Origin: Thiodiazotropha sp040507225
GTDB lineage: Bacteria; Pseudomonadota; Gammaproteobacteria; Chromatiales; Chromatiaceae
Reading direction: 5' to 3'
DNA length: 64,000 bases
Assembly (NCBI GenBank): GCA_040507225.1
Contig: JBEVVG010000001.1
Location: 1,116,001 to 1,180,000, forward strand
The number at the start of each line of letters is the position of its first letter. Within the stretch, counting starts at the first letter, position 1. Position numbers and translations under genes: made by a program. Positions 26,330 to 35,935 of this stretch are shown piece after piece. The notes below the pieces were generated by a model. That model was not told the origin of the DNA. It did no database searches and saw nothing but the letters and a program-made list of their open reading frames with translations.

Positions 26330-28716
26330 GCCTGGGGCTTCTTGGTCCTGCGGGACTTGCGCGAGGTGCGCTTCTTGGCGCTCTTGGCAGGCTTGTCGCC
26401 GCTCGCCTTCGGTTTGCCCTGGGCCCCCTTGCCGGATGTCTGTTTCTGCGGTGCGGCCGTTGCGCCTGCCGGCGGCTGTTTGCCACGCGAGGGCTTGCTA
26501 CGCTTTCTGCGTTTACCCTCGCCGGCCTTCGCCTCGCTCTTGGCCGGGAGGAAATCGATCTTGCGCTCGTCCAGGTTCACCTTGGCCACCAGGATGGTGA
26601 GCGGATCGCCGAGACGCAGCACCTTGCCGGTGCGATCGCCGGTGAGGCGGTGACCCACCGGATCGTAGTGATAGTAGTCGTTGTCCAGGGAGGAGATGTG
26701 CACCAGGCCGTCGACGTAGATGTCTTCGAGTTCGACGAACACGCCGAAGGAGTTGACGCTGGTGATGATGCCGTTGAAGGTCTCCCCCACCTTGTCCTGC
26801 ATGTACTCGCACTTCAGCCAGTCGAGGGCGTCCCGGGTGGCTTCGTCCGCCTTGCGTTCGGTGCTCGAACAGTGTTCGCCCATGACCTGCAGTTCGGACT
26901 TGGAATAGTCGAAGTCCTCGGGTAGTCCCTTGTCGATGACGTGCTTGATCGCCCGGTGCACGACCAGGTCGGGATAACGGCGGATCGGCGAGGTGAAATG
27001 GGTGTAGGCCTGGTAGGAAAGCCCGAAATGGCCCACGTTGTCGGAACTGTAGACCGCCTGGGAGAGGGAGCGCAGCAACACGGTCTGGATCAGGTGGCGA
27101 TCCGGGCGTGAGCGCACCTGGTCGAGCAGCTTGGCGTAATCCCCGGCGCTCGGTTTCTTGCCTCCCGGCAGACTCAGGGCCAGTTCACCGAGGAACTCCC
27201 TCAGATCGGTGAGCTTCTCCTCCGCCGGACCCTCGTGAATGCGGTACAGCGCGGGCTGCTTGCAGCGGATCAGGTAGCGGGCCGCGGCCACGTTGGCCGC
27301 CAGCATGCACTCCTCGATCAGACGGTGGGCGTCGTTGCGCACCACCGGCACGATCCGCTCCACCCGCTTCAGCTCGTTGAACTCGATGCGCGTCTCTGTG
27401 GTGTCGAAATCGATGGCGCCCCGTTCGGCCCGTTGTTCCAGCATCACCTGGAACAGATGATTGAGGTTGTGCAGATGCGGCAGCAGTTCGGCATGCTGCT
27501 CGCACAACCCTGCATCACCCTCCAGCATCGCGGCCACGTCGTCGTAGATGAGTCGGGCCTGGGAGCGCATCACTGCCGGGAAGAAGCGCGAGCGGGTGAT
27601 CTTGCCTTCCAGGTTGACATACAGCTCGGCGGTCATGCACAGGCGGTCGACGTTCGGGTTAAGGGAACACAGACCGTTGGACAGCACCTCCGGCAGCATC
27701 GGGATGACCCGATCGGGAAAGTAGACCGAATTGCCCCGCTTGCGGGCCTCCTGGTCCAGTGCGGTTCCCGGCCTGACGTATTGGGAGACATCCGCGATGC
27801 ACACCAGCAGACGCCAGCCCTTGGGTTTGCGCTCGCAGTAGACCGCGTCGTCGAAGTCCCGGGCGTCGGCGCCGTCGATGGTGACCAGCGGCAGGTCGCG
27901 CAGATCCACCCGCCCCTGCTTGTCCGCCTCGGCGACCTCCGGGGTCAGCCCCCGGATCTCCTGCTCCACCTCTTCGGGCCAGTCCACCGCGATGCCATGG
28001 GTGCGGATCGCCAGATCGGTCTCCATGCCCGGGCCCATGTGATCCCCGAGGACCTCCAGGACGCGGCCGATGGGCGGCGTTCGCTTGGTGGGCTGGTCGA
28101 TGATCTCCACCGCCACGATCTGTCCCGGCTCGGCCTGGTTGACCTCGGTGGAGGGGATGATGATGTCCTTGCTGAGGCGTTTTGAATCAGGCACCACGAA
28201 ACCGACCCCGCTCTCCATGTAGAAACGTCCGGCGACACTCTTGGTATTGCGCTCCAGAATCTCCACCACCGCACCTTCCAGTCGGTTGCGCCGGTCCATG
28301 CCGGTAACCCGCACCACGGCGCGGTCGTCATGGAACACCGAGCGCATCTCCTTGAACGACAGGTACAGGTCGTCGCCCCCGTCATCGGGACGCAGGAAAC
28401 CGAAACCATCCGGATGTCCGATGACCCGCCCGACGATGAGGTCGCGCTTGTTCACCAGGCAGTAGTTGTTGTTGCGGTTGCAGATCAGCTGACCGTCCCG
28501 TTCCATGGCGCGCAAGCGGCGGCGCAGCGCCTCCTGCTGCTCTTCCGAAGTGATCTTCAGCCGCTCGGCCAGGGCTTCCCGGTCCAGGGGCACGCCCTCC
28601 TGGGCCAGGGTCTCCATGATGAACTCACGACTGGGGATGGGGTTTTCGTATTTTCGCGCTTCGCGCGCCTGGTGCGGATCCCGGTTCTGGGAGGCTTTGT
28701 TGGATCTTTTGGCCAC
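26326..28716 (-). CDS. rnr: Ribonuclease R
   Basis: RNase R is a processive 3'-5' exoribonuclease that unwinds structured RNA. Domains in order: winged helix (YENPIPSREFIMETL), cold-shock OB folds, RNB catalytic domain with DADARDFDDAVYCE, S1 domain (VGETFNGIITSVNSFGVFVEL) and a Lys/Arg-rich tail. The frame is open to an ATG at 28785, but an extended -10 (TGGTAGAAT, -10 at 28749-28754) would start transcription inside that segment, and homologues begin near VAKRSNK. The GTG at 28716 is therefore preferred, with a modest ribosome site. Confidence 0.93.
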   Translation of the reverse strand: MAKRSNKASQNRDPHQAREARKYENPIPSREFIMETLAQEGVPLDREALAERLKITSEEQQEALRRRLRAMERDGQLICNRNNNYCLVNKRDLIVGRVIGHPDGFGFLRPDDGGDDLYLSFKEMRSVFHDDRAVVRVTGMDRRNRLEGAVVEILERNTKSVAGRFYMESGVGFVVPDSKRLSKDIIIPSTEVNQAEPGQIVAVEIIDQPTKRTPPIGRVLEVLGDHMGPGMETDLAIRTHGIAVDWPEEVEQEIRGLTPEVAEADKQGRVDLRDLPLVTIDGADARDFDDAVYCERKPKGWRLLVCIADVSQYVRPGTALDQEARKRGNSVYFPDRVIPMLPEVLSNGLCSLNPNVDRLCMTAELYVNLEGKITRSRFFPAVMRSQARLIYDDVAAMLEGDAGLCEQHAELLPHLHNLNHLFQVMLEQRAERGAIDFDTTETRIEFNELKRVERIVPVVRNDAHRLIEECMLAANVAAARYLIRCKQPALYRIHEGPAEEKLTDLREFLGELALSLPGGKKPSAGDYAKLLDQVRSRPDRHLIQTVLLRSLSQAVYSSDNVGHFGLSYQAYTHFTSPIRRYPDLVVHRAIKHVIDKGLPEDFDYSKSELQVMGEHCSSTERKADEATRDALDWLKCEYMQDKVGETFNGIITSVNSFGVFVELEDIYVDGLVHISSLDNDYYHYDPVGHRLTGDRTGKVLRLGDPLTILVAKVNLDERKIDFLPAKSEAKAGEGKRRKRSKPSRGKQPPAGATAAPQKQTSGKGAQGKPKASGDKPAKSAKKRTSRKSRRTKKPQA

Positions 28717-28983
28717 GTTCACTTCTGCTTGTTTGACGTAATTCTCCGATTCTACCACTTTCACGAAGCAACCCCACGCCCTCATTGAACAACAACTCGT
28801 TCATTAGCCTGCGGGGCACGTGCAAAACCCGCAGGGAATGTCCGTGATTGTGATTGCCGATGGATTTATGCGCCGATTTTCATCAAACTGAGCGCTCCGT
28901 ACGTCCCCCTGAGAGTGAGCATCAGCTGGCATTAACCGGTCGACGCCGAGTCGCGACCCTGACGCAGTCAATCCCGCACAACC

Positions 28984-30966
28984 ATGAACATTCACACCCT
29001 TCAGATCATCCTCACCCTGCTTGGCGTTTCGGTACTCATCGTGACCCTGTTCCGGCGTCTGCACCTGCCGCCGATTCTCGGTTACCTGATCGTCGGCATC
29101 CTGGTGGGGCCGTTCGGCGGCGGGTTGATCGCCTCCAACGAGGACACCCGCTTCATCGCCGAGTTCGGCATCGTGTTCCTGTTGTTCGCCATCGGCCTGG
29201 AGTTCTCGCTGCCGCAGATGATGGCCCTGAAAGGCGCGGTGTTCGGCTCCGGCGGGAGCCAGGTGGTGTTGACCGCGGCGCTGTTCGGCAGCATCGCCTG
29301 GCTGCTGGGGGTCGAACCCATGGGGGCGGTGATCATCGGCGCGATCCTCGCCCTCTCCTCCACCGCGATCGTCACCAAGCTGCTATCGGAACAGGCGGAA
29401 GTCAACACCGAGCACGGCCGCCTGGCGATCGGCATCCTGCTGTTCCAGGACCTAGCGGTCATCCCGCTGCTGGTGATCATTCCGCTGCTCACCCAGGACG
29501 GCTCCCAGGGACTGCTCTGGCCGCTCACCTGGGCGGTGATCAAAGCCGCCGCGGTATTCGCCATCATCATGGCCGTCGGCCACTGGGTGCTGCGACCCCT
29601 GTTTCACGAGATCGCCCGGGCGCGCTCCGCGGAGCTGTTCACCCTGACCGTGCTGCTGGTGTCGCTGACCGCCGCCTGGCTGACCCACGAGGCGGGACTG
29701 TCCCTGGCGCTGGGCGCGTTCCTCGCCGGGATGATGCTCGGCGAAACGGAATACCGGCACCAGATCGAAGCGGATATCCGACCCTTTCAGGATGTCTTGC
29801 TGGGGCTGTTTTTCGTCACCATCGGGATGCGCGTCGACCTGGTGTCCCTGTGGCCGATCCTGCACTGGGTGCTGCTCCTGGCGGTCAGCCTGATCGCGGC
29901 AAAGGCCCTCATTATCATGTTTCTGGCGCGCATCTCCAAGCGCTCCATGGAAGCCTCCTTCCGCTCCGGACTGCTGCTCGCCCAGGGGGGTGAATTCGGC
30001 TTCGTGCTGCTCGACCTGTCACTGCAGTCTTCCCTGTTGCAGGACCGGGCCGGGCAGATCCTGTTCGCCGCGATCATCATCAGCATGGCCGCCTCGCCGT
30101 TCCTCATCCGTTACAACGGACGCCTCGCGAAACAGTTTTGCGCGCTGCGCAATCCCCAGGACCTGACCGGTTCGGTGCTGGACCTGCAACAGGAGACGGA
30201 GAACCTGGAGAAGCACGTAATCCTCTGCGGTTATGGACGTATCGGCCAGAACCTGGGACGCCTGCTGCAACAGGAGGGGTTCCCGTATATCGCCCTGGAT
30301 CTCGATCCCCGGGTGGTTCAGGAGGCCCATGACGCGGGCGATCCGGTGTTCTTCGGTGATGCCGCGCGACAGGAGATTCTGCATGCCGCAGCCATTGAAC
30401 GGGCCGGGGTGGTGGTGGTCACCTACGAGGCGCACGCCACGGTGTTGAAGGTTCTGCATCACCTCAAGGCGCACTACCCGGAGATCCCGGTACTGGTGAG
30501 AACCCGCGACGACACTCACCTGGAGGAACTCGAGGCCGCCGGGGCGGCGGAGGTCATGCCGGAGATGGTGGAGGCCAGCCTGATGATGGGCGGCCAGTTG
30601 CTGCTGCTGTTAAAGGTGCCCGGTTCGCGCATTCTTAAGATCATGCGCGAGATCCGCGAGAATCACTACAAGCTGTTGCGCGACTTCTATCACGGTCAGG
30701 AGTCCATCGACCTGGAGCATGGCGAGGCCTTTCAGGAGCGCCTGCACACGCTGACCCTGCCCGAACGGGCCTTCGCGGTGGGTCACACCATCGGGGATCT
30801 GCACCTGTGGGATTGGGACATCAGCGTCACCGCGGTGCGCAGGGGCGGAATCCGCGGCGAGGCGCCGGGACCGGAAACCCGGCTGCAGGCCGGGGATGTG
30901 CTGGTCCTGGCCGGCACCCCGCAGCACCTGGAACATGCCGAGAGCCTGCTGCTGTTTGGACATTGA
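28984..30966 (+). CDS. KefB-type CPA2 cation:proton antiporter with TrkA-N/C domains
   Basis: The 660-residue inner-membrane protein has 12-13 predicted helices of the CPA2 family (LPPILGYLIVGILVGPFGGG; SSTAIVTKLLSEQ), then a cytosolic TrkA-N/RCK domain with the nucleotide-binding CGYGRIGQNLGRLL, and a TrkA-C domain at the end. It resembles KefB, KefC and YbaL proteins, which exchange K+ for H+ under nucleotide or glutathione control. No KefF/KefG ancillary oxidoreductase is adjacent. It is divergent from rnr and convergent with lysS. Confidence 0.9.
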   Translation: MNIHTLQIILTLLGVSVLIVTLFRRLHLPPILGYLIVGILVGPFGGGLIASNEDTRFIAEFGIVFLLFAIGLEFSLPQMMALKGAVFGSGGSQVVLTAALFGSIAWLLGVEPMGAVIIGAILALSSTAIVTKLLSEQAEVNTEHGRLAIGILLFQDLAVIPLLVIIPLLTQDGSQGLLWPLTWAVIKAAAVFAIIMAVGHWVLRPLFHEIARARSAELFTLTVLLVSLTAAWLTHEAGLSLALGAFLAGMMLGETEYRHQIEADIRPFQDVLLGLFFVTIGMRVDLVSLWPILHWVLLLAVSLIAAKALIIMFLARISKRSMEASFRSGLLLAQGGEFGFVLLDLSLQSSLLQDRAGQILFAAIIISMAASPFLIRYNGRLAKQFCALRNPQDLTGSVLDLQQETENLEKHVILCGYGRIGQNLGRLLQQEGFPYIALDLDPRVVQEAHDAGDPVFFGDAARQEILHAAAIERAGVVVVTYEAHATVLKVLHHLKAHYPEIPVLVRTRDDTHLEELEAAGAAEVMPEMVEASLMMGGQLLLLLKVPGSRILKIMREIRENHYKLLRDFYHGQESIDLEHGEAFQERLHTLTLPERAFAVGHTIGDLHLWDWDISVTAVRRGGIRGEAPGPETRLQAGDVLVLAGTPQHLEHAESLLLFGH

Positions 30967-31014
30967 GCGAGCCGGCCAGTAAGCCGATTACCTTACGGGG
31001 GTGGTTGCGTGCGG

Positions 31015-32508
31015 CTACTCCGGACGCATGTGCGGGAACAGCAGTACATCCCGGATCGAGGGCGAATCGGTGAGCAGCATGACCAGACGATCGATGCCGA
31101 TTCCCTCCCCCGCGGTGGGCGGCATGCCGTGTTCCAGGGCGCGCACGTAGTCGTCGTCGTAATGCATCGCCTCATCGTCACCCGCCTCTTTCTCCGCCAC
31201 CTGCTTGCGGAAGCGCTCCGCCTGGTCCTCGGCGTCATTCAGCTCGGAAAAGCCATTGGCGATCTCCCGCCCACCGACAAAAAACTCGAACCGGTCGGTG
31301 ACGAAGGGATCCTTGTCATTGCGCCGCGCCAGGGGTGAGACCTCGGTGGGATAGGCGGTGATGAAGGTGGGGTTCATGAGACGATGCTCGACCGTCTTCT
31401 CGAAGATCTCGATCTGGATCTTGCCCAGCCCGTAGCCCGGCTTGAGCGGTATCTCCAGGCGTTCTGCGAGCGCCCGGGCCTGCTCCAGGTCATCCAGCTG
31501 TTCTTCCTGGATGTCCGGATTGAAATGCAGGATCGACTGTTTCACGCTCATGCGCTGGAAGGGACTGGCGAAGTCGTAGCACTCACCCTGGTAGGTCACC
31601 TGGGCGGTACCCAGCACGGCCTCGCAGAGATCCCGCAACATTGCCTCCGTGAGGTCCATCAGGTCGTGGTAGTCCGCGTAGCCCTGGTAGAACTCCAGCA
31701 TGGTGAATTCCGGGTTGTGGCGGGTCGACAGCCCCTCGTTGCGGAAGTTGCGATTGATCTCGTAGACCCGTTCGAAGCCCCCCACCACCAGGCGCTTGAG
31801 ATAAAGTTCCGGGGCGATACGCAGGAACAGCTGCATGTCGAGGGCGTTGTGATGAGTGATGAACGGCCGCGCGGTGGCGCCACCGGGGATCACCTGCATC
31901 ATCGGGGTTTCGACCTCGAGAAAGCCGCGCTCATCGAGGTAGCGGCGGATGAACTGGACGATGCGGGTGCGCTGACGGAAGGTCTCCCGGGAGACCTCGT
32001 TCATGATCAGGTCCACATAGCGCTGACGGTAGCGCTGTTCCTGATCGGACAGGCCATGAAACTTCTCCGGCAGGGGCCGCAGGGACTTGGTGAGCAGGCG
32101 TAGCTGATCGACCTTGACCGACAGCTCACCGGTCTTGGTCTTGAACAGCACGCCCTCGGCGCCGATGATGTCGCCGATATCCCACTTCTTGAACTGTTCG
32201 TTGTAGAAACCCTCTTCGAGGCTGTCCCGCTGGACGAAAAGCTGCATCCGCCCGGACATGTCCTGAAGATGCGCAAAACTTGCCTTGCCCATCACCCGGC
32301 GACTCATCATGCGTCCGGCCAGGGAGACCCGCAGTCCCAGGCTCTCCAACTCCTCATCGCCTTTTTCATCGTATTCGGCATGCAGTTCACCGGCCAGGCT
32401 GTTGCGCCGAAAGTCGTTGGGAAAGGCAACGCCGTTGTCACGCATCTGCCGCAGCTTGTCGCGCCGCTGGGCAATGAGTTTGTTTTCGTCCTGGGTCTCG
32501 TCGTTCAT
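31015..32508 (-). CDS. lysS: Lysine--tRNA ligase (class II)
   Basis: LysS charges tRNA-Lys. The protein of about 497 residues has an N-terminal OB anticodon-binding domain and class II catalytic motifs: RFREVET-type motif 1 (FLEVETPMMQ), motif 2 (FERVYEINRNFRNEG) and motif 3 (GIGIDRLVMLLTDSPSIRDVLLFP). An in-frame GTG at 32514 precedes the ATG at 32508, which is preferred. Downstream of prfB by about 80 bp, the classical prfB-lysS pair. Confidence 0.97.
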   Translation of the reverse strand: MNDETQDENKLIAQRRDKLRQMRDNGVAFPNDFRRNSLAGELHAEYDEKGDEELESLGLRVSLAGRMMSRRVMGKASFAHLQDMSGRMQLFVQRDSLEEGFYNEQFKKWDIGDIIGAEGVLFKTKTGELSVKVDQLRLLTKSLRPLPEKFHGLSDQEQRYRQRYVDLIMNEVSRETFRQRTRIVQFIRRYLDERGFLEVETPMMQVIPGGATARPFITHHNALDMQLFLRIAPELYLKRLVVGGFERVYEINRNFRNEGLSTRHNPEFTMLEFYQGYADYHDLMDLTEAMLRDLCEAVLGTAQVTYQGECYDFASPFQRMSVKQSILHFNPDIQEEQLDDLEQARALAERLEIPLKPGYGLGKIQIEIFEKTVEHRLMNPTFITAYPTEVSPLARRNDKDPFVTDRFEFFVGGREIANGFSELNDAEDQAERFRKQVAEKEAGDDEAMHYDDDYVRALEHGMPPTAGEGIGIDRLVMLLTDSPSIRDVLLFPHMRPE

Positions 32509-32588
32509 GATCACATCTACTCAAACGTTCGTGCCGGCTGGCTGCCCGGGGCAACCGGCCGGCGATTAATCTATGGCGTTGGCGGCGT

Positions 32589-33687
32589 TTACAGGCCGCT
32601 CTTCAGGCTCGCCTCGATGAACATGTCCAGTCCACCGTCGAGCACCGCCTGGGTGTTGCCGGTTTCCACCCCGGTGCGCAGATCCTTGATACGCGAGGCA
32701 TCCAGTACATAACTGCGAATCTGGCTGCCCCAGCCGATATCGGACTTGGTCTCCTCCAGCTGCTGCTGGGTGGCGTTGCGCTTCTGAATCTCCAGCTCGT
32801 AGAGCTTGGCCTTCAACTGCTTCATCGCAGTGGCCTTGTTCTTGTGCTGTGAGCGGTCGTTCTGGCACTGCACCACGATCCCGGTGGGGTTATGCGTGAT
32901 ACGCACCGCGGACTCGGTGCGGTTGACGTGCTGACCACCCGCGCCACTCGCGCGGTAGACATCGATCCGCAGGTCGGCCGGGTTGATGTCGACCTCGATG
33001 GAATCGTCGATCTCCGGTGAGACGAACACCGCAGCGAAGGAGGTATGGCGGCGATTGCCGGAATCGAACGGGGATTTGCGCACCAGGCGATGCACGCCGA
33101 TCTCGGTGCGCAGCCAGCCGAAAGCGTACTCTCCCTCGAAACTCACCGTGGCGCTCTTGATGCCCGCGACCTCGCCGGCGGAGACCTCGATCAGTTCGGT
33201 CTTGAAGCCCCGGTGTTCACCCCAGCGCAGGTACATGCGCAACAGCATTTCCGCCCAGTCCTGGGCCTCGGTGCCGCCGGAGCCGGCCTGGATATCCAGA
33301 AATGCGTTACAGGCATCGGTCTCGCCGGAGAACATGCGCCGAAACTCCAGCTCGGAGACCTGCTTTTCATAGTTCTCGAGTTCCTGGGCAATGGAATCGA
33401 CTGCGGACTCATCCTCCTCCTCGGCAGCCATCTCGAGCAGTTCACCAGCATCGTTCAGGCCGCTGCCCAGTTCGTCGAGACCCAGCACCACGGACTCCAG
33501 GCCGGCGCGTTCGCGGCCGAGCGACTGGGCCCGTTCGGGATCGTTCCAGATGGCGGGGTCCTCGAGTTCGCGGAGAACCTCGGTCAAACGTTCCTGTTTG
33601 CTTTCGTAGTCAAAGATACCCCCTGAGGGAGGCAGCGCGTCCCTTCAGTTCGGCGATCTGGTGGATCATGGGATTGATATCGAGCAT
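32589..33687 (-). CDS. prfB: Peptide chain release factor 2, programmed +1 frameshift
   Basis: RF2 recognises UGA and UAA stop codons. Translation starts at ATG 33687 (MLDINPMIH), reads 25 codons and meets an in-frame TGA at 33612-33610. The context AGGGGGTATCTTTGAC has an internal Shine-Dalgarno-like AGGGGG, a 3-nt spacer and the CTT-TGA-C slip site, exactly as in Escherichia coli. After the +1 shift translation continues as DYESKQERLTEV to 32589, giving 365 residues in total. The GGQ motif is in SGAGGQHVNRTES, and SPFDSGNRRHTSF covers the tripeptide anticodon region. Confidence 0.97.
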
Positions 33688-33715
33688 GGTTATACCGCTA
33701 AGGGAAAAGGCGGGG

Positions 33716-33744
33716 ATTTTACACCAGCCCGGATGTGTCAGGAA
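33716..33744 (-). promoter_or_regulatory. Candidate promoter of prfB-lysS
   Basis: Minus-strand TTCCTG, 17 nt, then TAAAAT preceded by TGGTG. The -10 is good, the -35 weak. The predicted start is about 20 nt before the prfB ATG. Confidence 0.35.
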
Positions 33745-33966
33745 GGGTTATTCTCAGCCCGTTCGCGGGGTAAGCGGCATGCGGGGGTGGGATCCATGAG
33801 GCCGGACAGCGGGCCGCGATTTCCCCGCAGCCTGTTTCAGGACGGCAGTCACGGCCGATCAGGAACGGCGGTCGAGCTGTTTCCCGCCCTGGCGGATGTT
33901 GTGGAGAGGAGCCTCTTGCACCTAGGCCCAGGATACAAGCCCGACCAAGCCAGCCCTGCTATCCCG

Positions 33967-34767
33967 TCAGTGATGGGTCGAGCGGGTGCTTCCTCGCTTG
34001 GCCCGTTTATGACCGGCGCTTTCTTTCATGTCGGAGAGTTTGTGTTTGACCTTGTCGCGAAATTGATGCCACTTGCCGGCCAGTCCTTCCGCGGCTTCCG
34101 GCTCGGGTTCCGGTTCCTTCACAACGGGCTGCTGATCGGTCTGTTTGACCCACATGGTAAAGGACTCGAGGATCTCCTTGTCCCAGGAGACCGGTGGCTT
34201 TACGACACGACTGCCCCGATAGAGGGTTTCCAGGGTCAGATTGGCCGGACAGCCGGATTCGTCCATGGCGGCCCGCAGTGCGTTTTCCGCCTCGATGATG
34301 CTGTGCTCGACCACCTTCTTTTTCACGTTCAGGGTGCGTGCGATGGCTGTCTCGCTGATGCCGATTTCGTGCTTGAACAGGAAGTAGCGCTTTTGTTCTT
34401 CGGTCAGCTGCTTGAAATGCTCGATCAGGGTCAGGCTCCAATTTCCGTCCTGTTCGATGTCCTTGGGCAGGTAGCTGGTTTGTCCCGCAGCCTTGTGGGA
34501 GGGCATGAAGGAGCTGACCGATGCTCCCAGGTACTGGTAGAACGACAGCTTGAGGTCTTTGGGGGTCTTGTGCTTCTGGCCGGAGACCACCAGGTGACGC
34601 CATGCCGAGTAGTAGGCGGCCTTGCCGTACTCTCCAGTGCCGTACTGTCGGACGATGAACCGATACACCCGGCCACGATAACGCTCGTAAAACGAGTTGA
34701 ACCCCTCCTGATCGTGTTCGAGTATCTTTTCCAGTACGGCGTCAGTATCGAATCGTCTTGACTTCAC
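33967..34767 (-). CDS. Divergent sigma-70 (ECF-like) family protein
   Basis: Residues about 12-60 (LEHDQEGFNSFYERYRGRVYRFIVRQ) resemble sigma region 2, and residues about 115-165 (HFKQLTEEQKRYFLFKHEIGISETAIARTLNVKK) resemble the region 4 helix-turn-helix. The C-terminal 80 residues are unusual: Glu/Pro-rich (VVKEPEPEPEAAEG) and then strongly basic (KHKLSDMKESAGHKRAKRG). Start is a GTG at 34767 preceded by GGAG at 10 nt. No anti-sigma factor is adjacent and the target genes are unknown. It may be a transcription factor or a decayed sigma factor. Confidence 0.6.
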   Translation of the reverse strand: MKSRRFDTDAVLEKILEHDQEGFNSFYERYRGRVYRFIVRQYGTGEYGKAAYYSAWRHLVVSGQKHKTPKDLKLSFYQYLGASVSSFMPSHKAAGQTSYLPKDIEQDGNWSLTLIEHFKQLTEEQKRYFLFKHEIGISETAIARTLNVKKKVVEHSIIEAENALRAAMDESGCPANLTLETLYRGSRVVKPPVSWDKEILESFTMWVKQTDQQPVVKEPEPEPEAAEGLAGKWHQFRDKVKHKLSDMKESAGHKRAKRGSTRSTHH

Positions 34768-35095
34768 TTAGCATGGACTCCATGGATATTCACCTCGTTC
34801 AGGCCGAACTGCGCCTATACAAGAAATCCTTTTCCATACAACCAGTTACTCCTAATCCTGACTACCTGAATCACTCCTGATCGTGAGCAGTATAAATCAT
34901 AACCCCGGGTTTGTCTGTGATCAGCATGCAGGGTCTCAGTACCTTGATTGCGGCCACTCCCCCGGCCCGGAGTCCAGCCTGTGACGCCCTCTGGACCGGG
35001 GGCTGATACAGCCCCGCCGGAGAATTCGGCTTGTGTGGCCCGATGCCTCTTTGAGACACTCAGGCACCGCTGGCTGTTCGCACATCGAAACCCTC
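34768..35095. other. Gene-free region between the sigma-like gene and the GT2 cluster
   Basis: No credible gene is present; the open frame reaching back from the GT2 gene to 35033 lacks a ribosome site. A short hairpin GGGGCTG-ATA-CAGCCCC lies at 35000-35016. The region must hold promoters for two divergent genes, but none stands out. Confidence 0.5.
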
Positions 35096-35935
35096 ATGAG
35101 TTCCACTGTTTCCGTCATCATCCCCAGCTTCAACCGCGCTCACACCCTTGCCCGGGCGCTCGACTCGGTCATCGCGCAAACCCACCCTGTGCTCGAAATT
35201 ATCGTCATCGATGACGGCTCCACGGATCAGACCGATGAACTGATCGCCCGGGACTATCCGCAATGTGTCTGCCTGAGACAATCGAACCGCGGGGTCAGTG
35301 CGGCACGTAACCGGGGTATAAGCCACGCCAGGGGGGAATGGCTGGCCCTGCTCGACTCCGATGACAGCTGGATGCCGGAAAAACTCGAACAGCAGTTTGC
35401 CGCACTCGCGGCCTCACCCGGCTTGCGTCTTTGCCATACCGACGAAATCTGGATCCGCAACGGAACCCGGATCAACCCGATGCGTAAACACCGCAAACAG
35501 GGCGGACAGATCTTTGCCCAGTGTCTGCCGTTGTGTGTCATCTCACCTTCGGCGTCGTTGATGCACCGCAGCCTGTTCGAAACCTATGGCCTTTTCGATG
35601 AAGACCTGCCCGCCTGCGAAGACTACGACCTCTGGCTGCGTGTCTGTTCACGGGAAGCGGTCGCGTTTGTCGAACAACCCCTGGTAGTCAAGTACGGCGG
35701 CCATGAGGATCAGCTTTCGCGTCAGTACTGGGGCATGGATCGCTTCCGGGTGCGGGCACTGAGCAAGTTGCTGGAGGCACGAATCCTGTCAGCCGAAGAC
35801 CGGCAGAAAACCCTGCAGGTGCTGGAGCAGAAATGCCGGATACTCATTCAGGGCGCGGAAAAGCGCGGCGCCCGGGCACGCGCCGATGAGTACCGGGAGA
35901 TGCTCGACCTGTGTCAACGGGAGGGGCCGGCATGA
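35096..35935 (+). CDS. Glycosyltransferase family 2 protein
   Basis: A GT-A fold nucleotide-sugar transferase. VSVIIPSFNRAHTLARALDS, VIDDGSTDQTDELI and LLDSDDSWMP provide the nucleotide- and metal-binding (DSDD) motifs, and CEDYDLWLRV gives the acceptor-side ED motif. About 279 residues, cytosolic, with no membrane anchor. The frame begins at 35033, but MSSTVSVIIPS at 35096 is the natural start. The stop overlaps the next start by 4 bp (ATGA), so it is coupled to the nucleosidase-like gene. The acceptor is unknown. Confidence 0.85.
   Translation: MSSTVSVIIPSFNRAHTLARALDSVIAQTHPVLEIIVIDDGSTDQTDELIARDYPQCVCLRQSNRGVSAARNRGISHARGEWLALLDSDDSWMPEKLEQQFAALAASPGLRLCHTDEIWIRNGTRINPMRKHRKQGGQIFAQCLPLCVISPSASLMHRSLFETYGLFDEDLPACEDYDLWLRVCSREAVAFVEQPLVVKYGGHEDQLSRQYWGMDRFRVRALSKLLEARILSAEDRQKTLQVLEQKCRILIQGAEKRGARARADEYREMLDLCQREGPA

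Noticed and set aside
28854..29993. Long open frame overlapping the antiporter gene
   Set aside because: It lies in another frame of a gene with clear CPA2 and TrkA motifs, and its Arg/Pro/His-rich product is typical of a high-GC shadow frame.
32589..33587. prfB as a 332-residue gene starting at 33587, or as a frameshifted pseudogene
   Set aside because: The upstream 25 codons and the exact frameshift signal give a normal 365-residue RF2.
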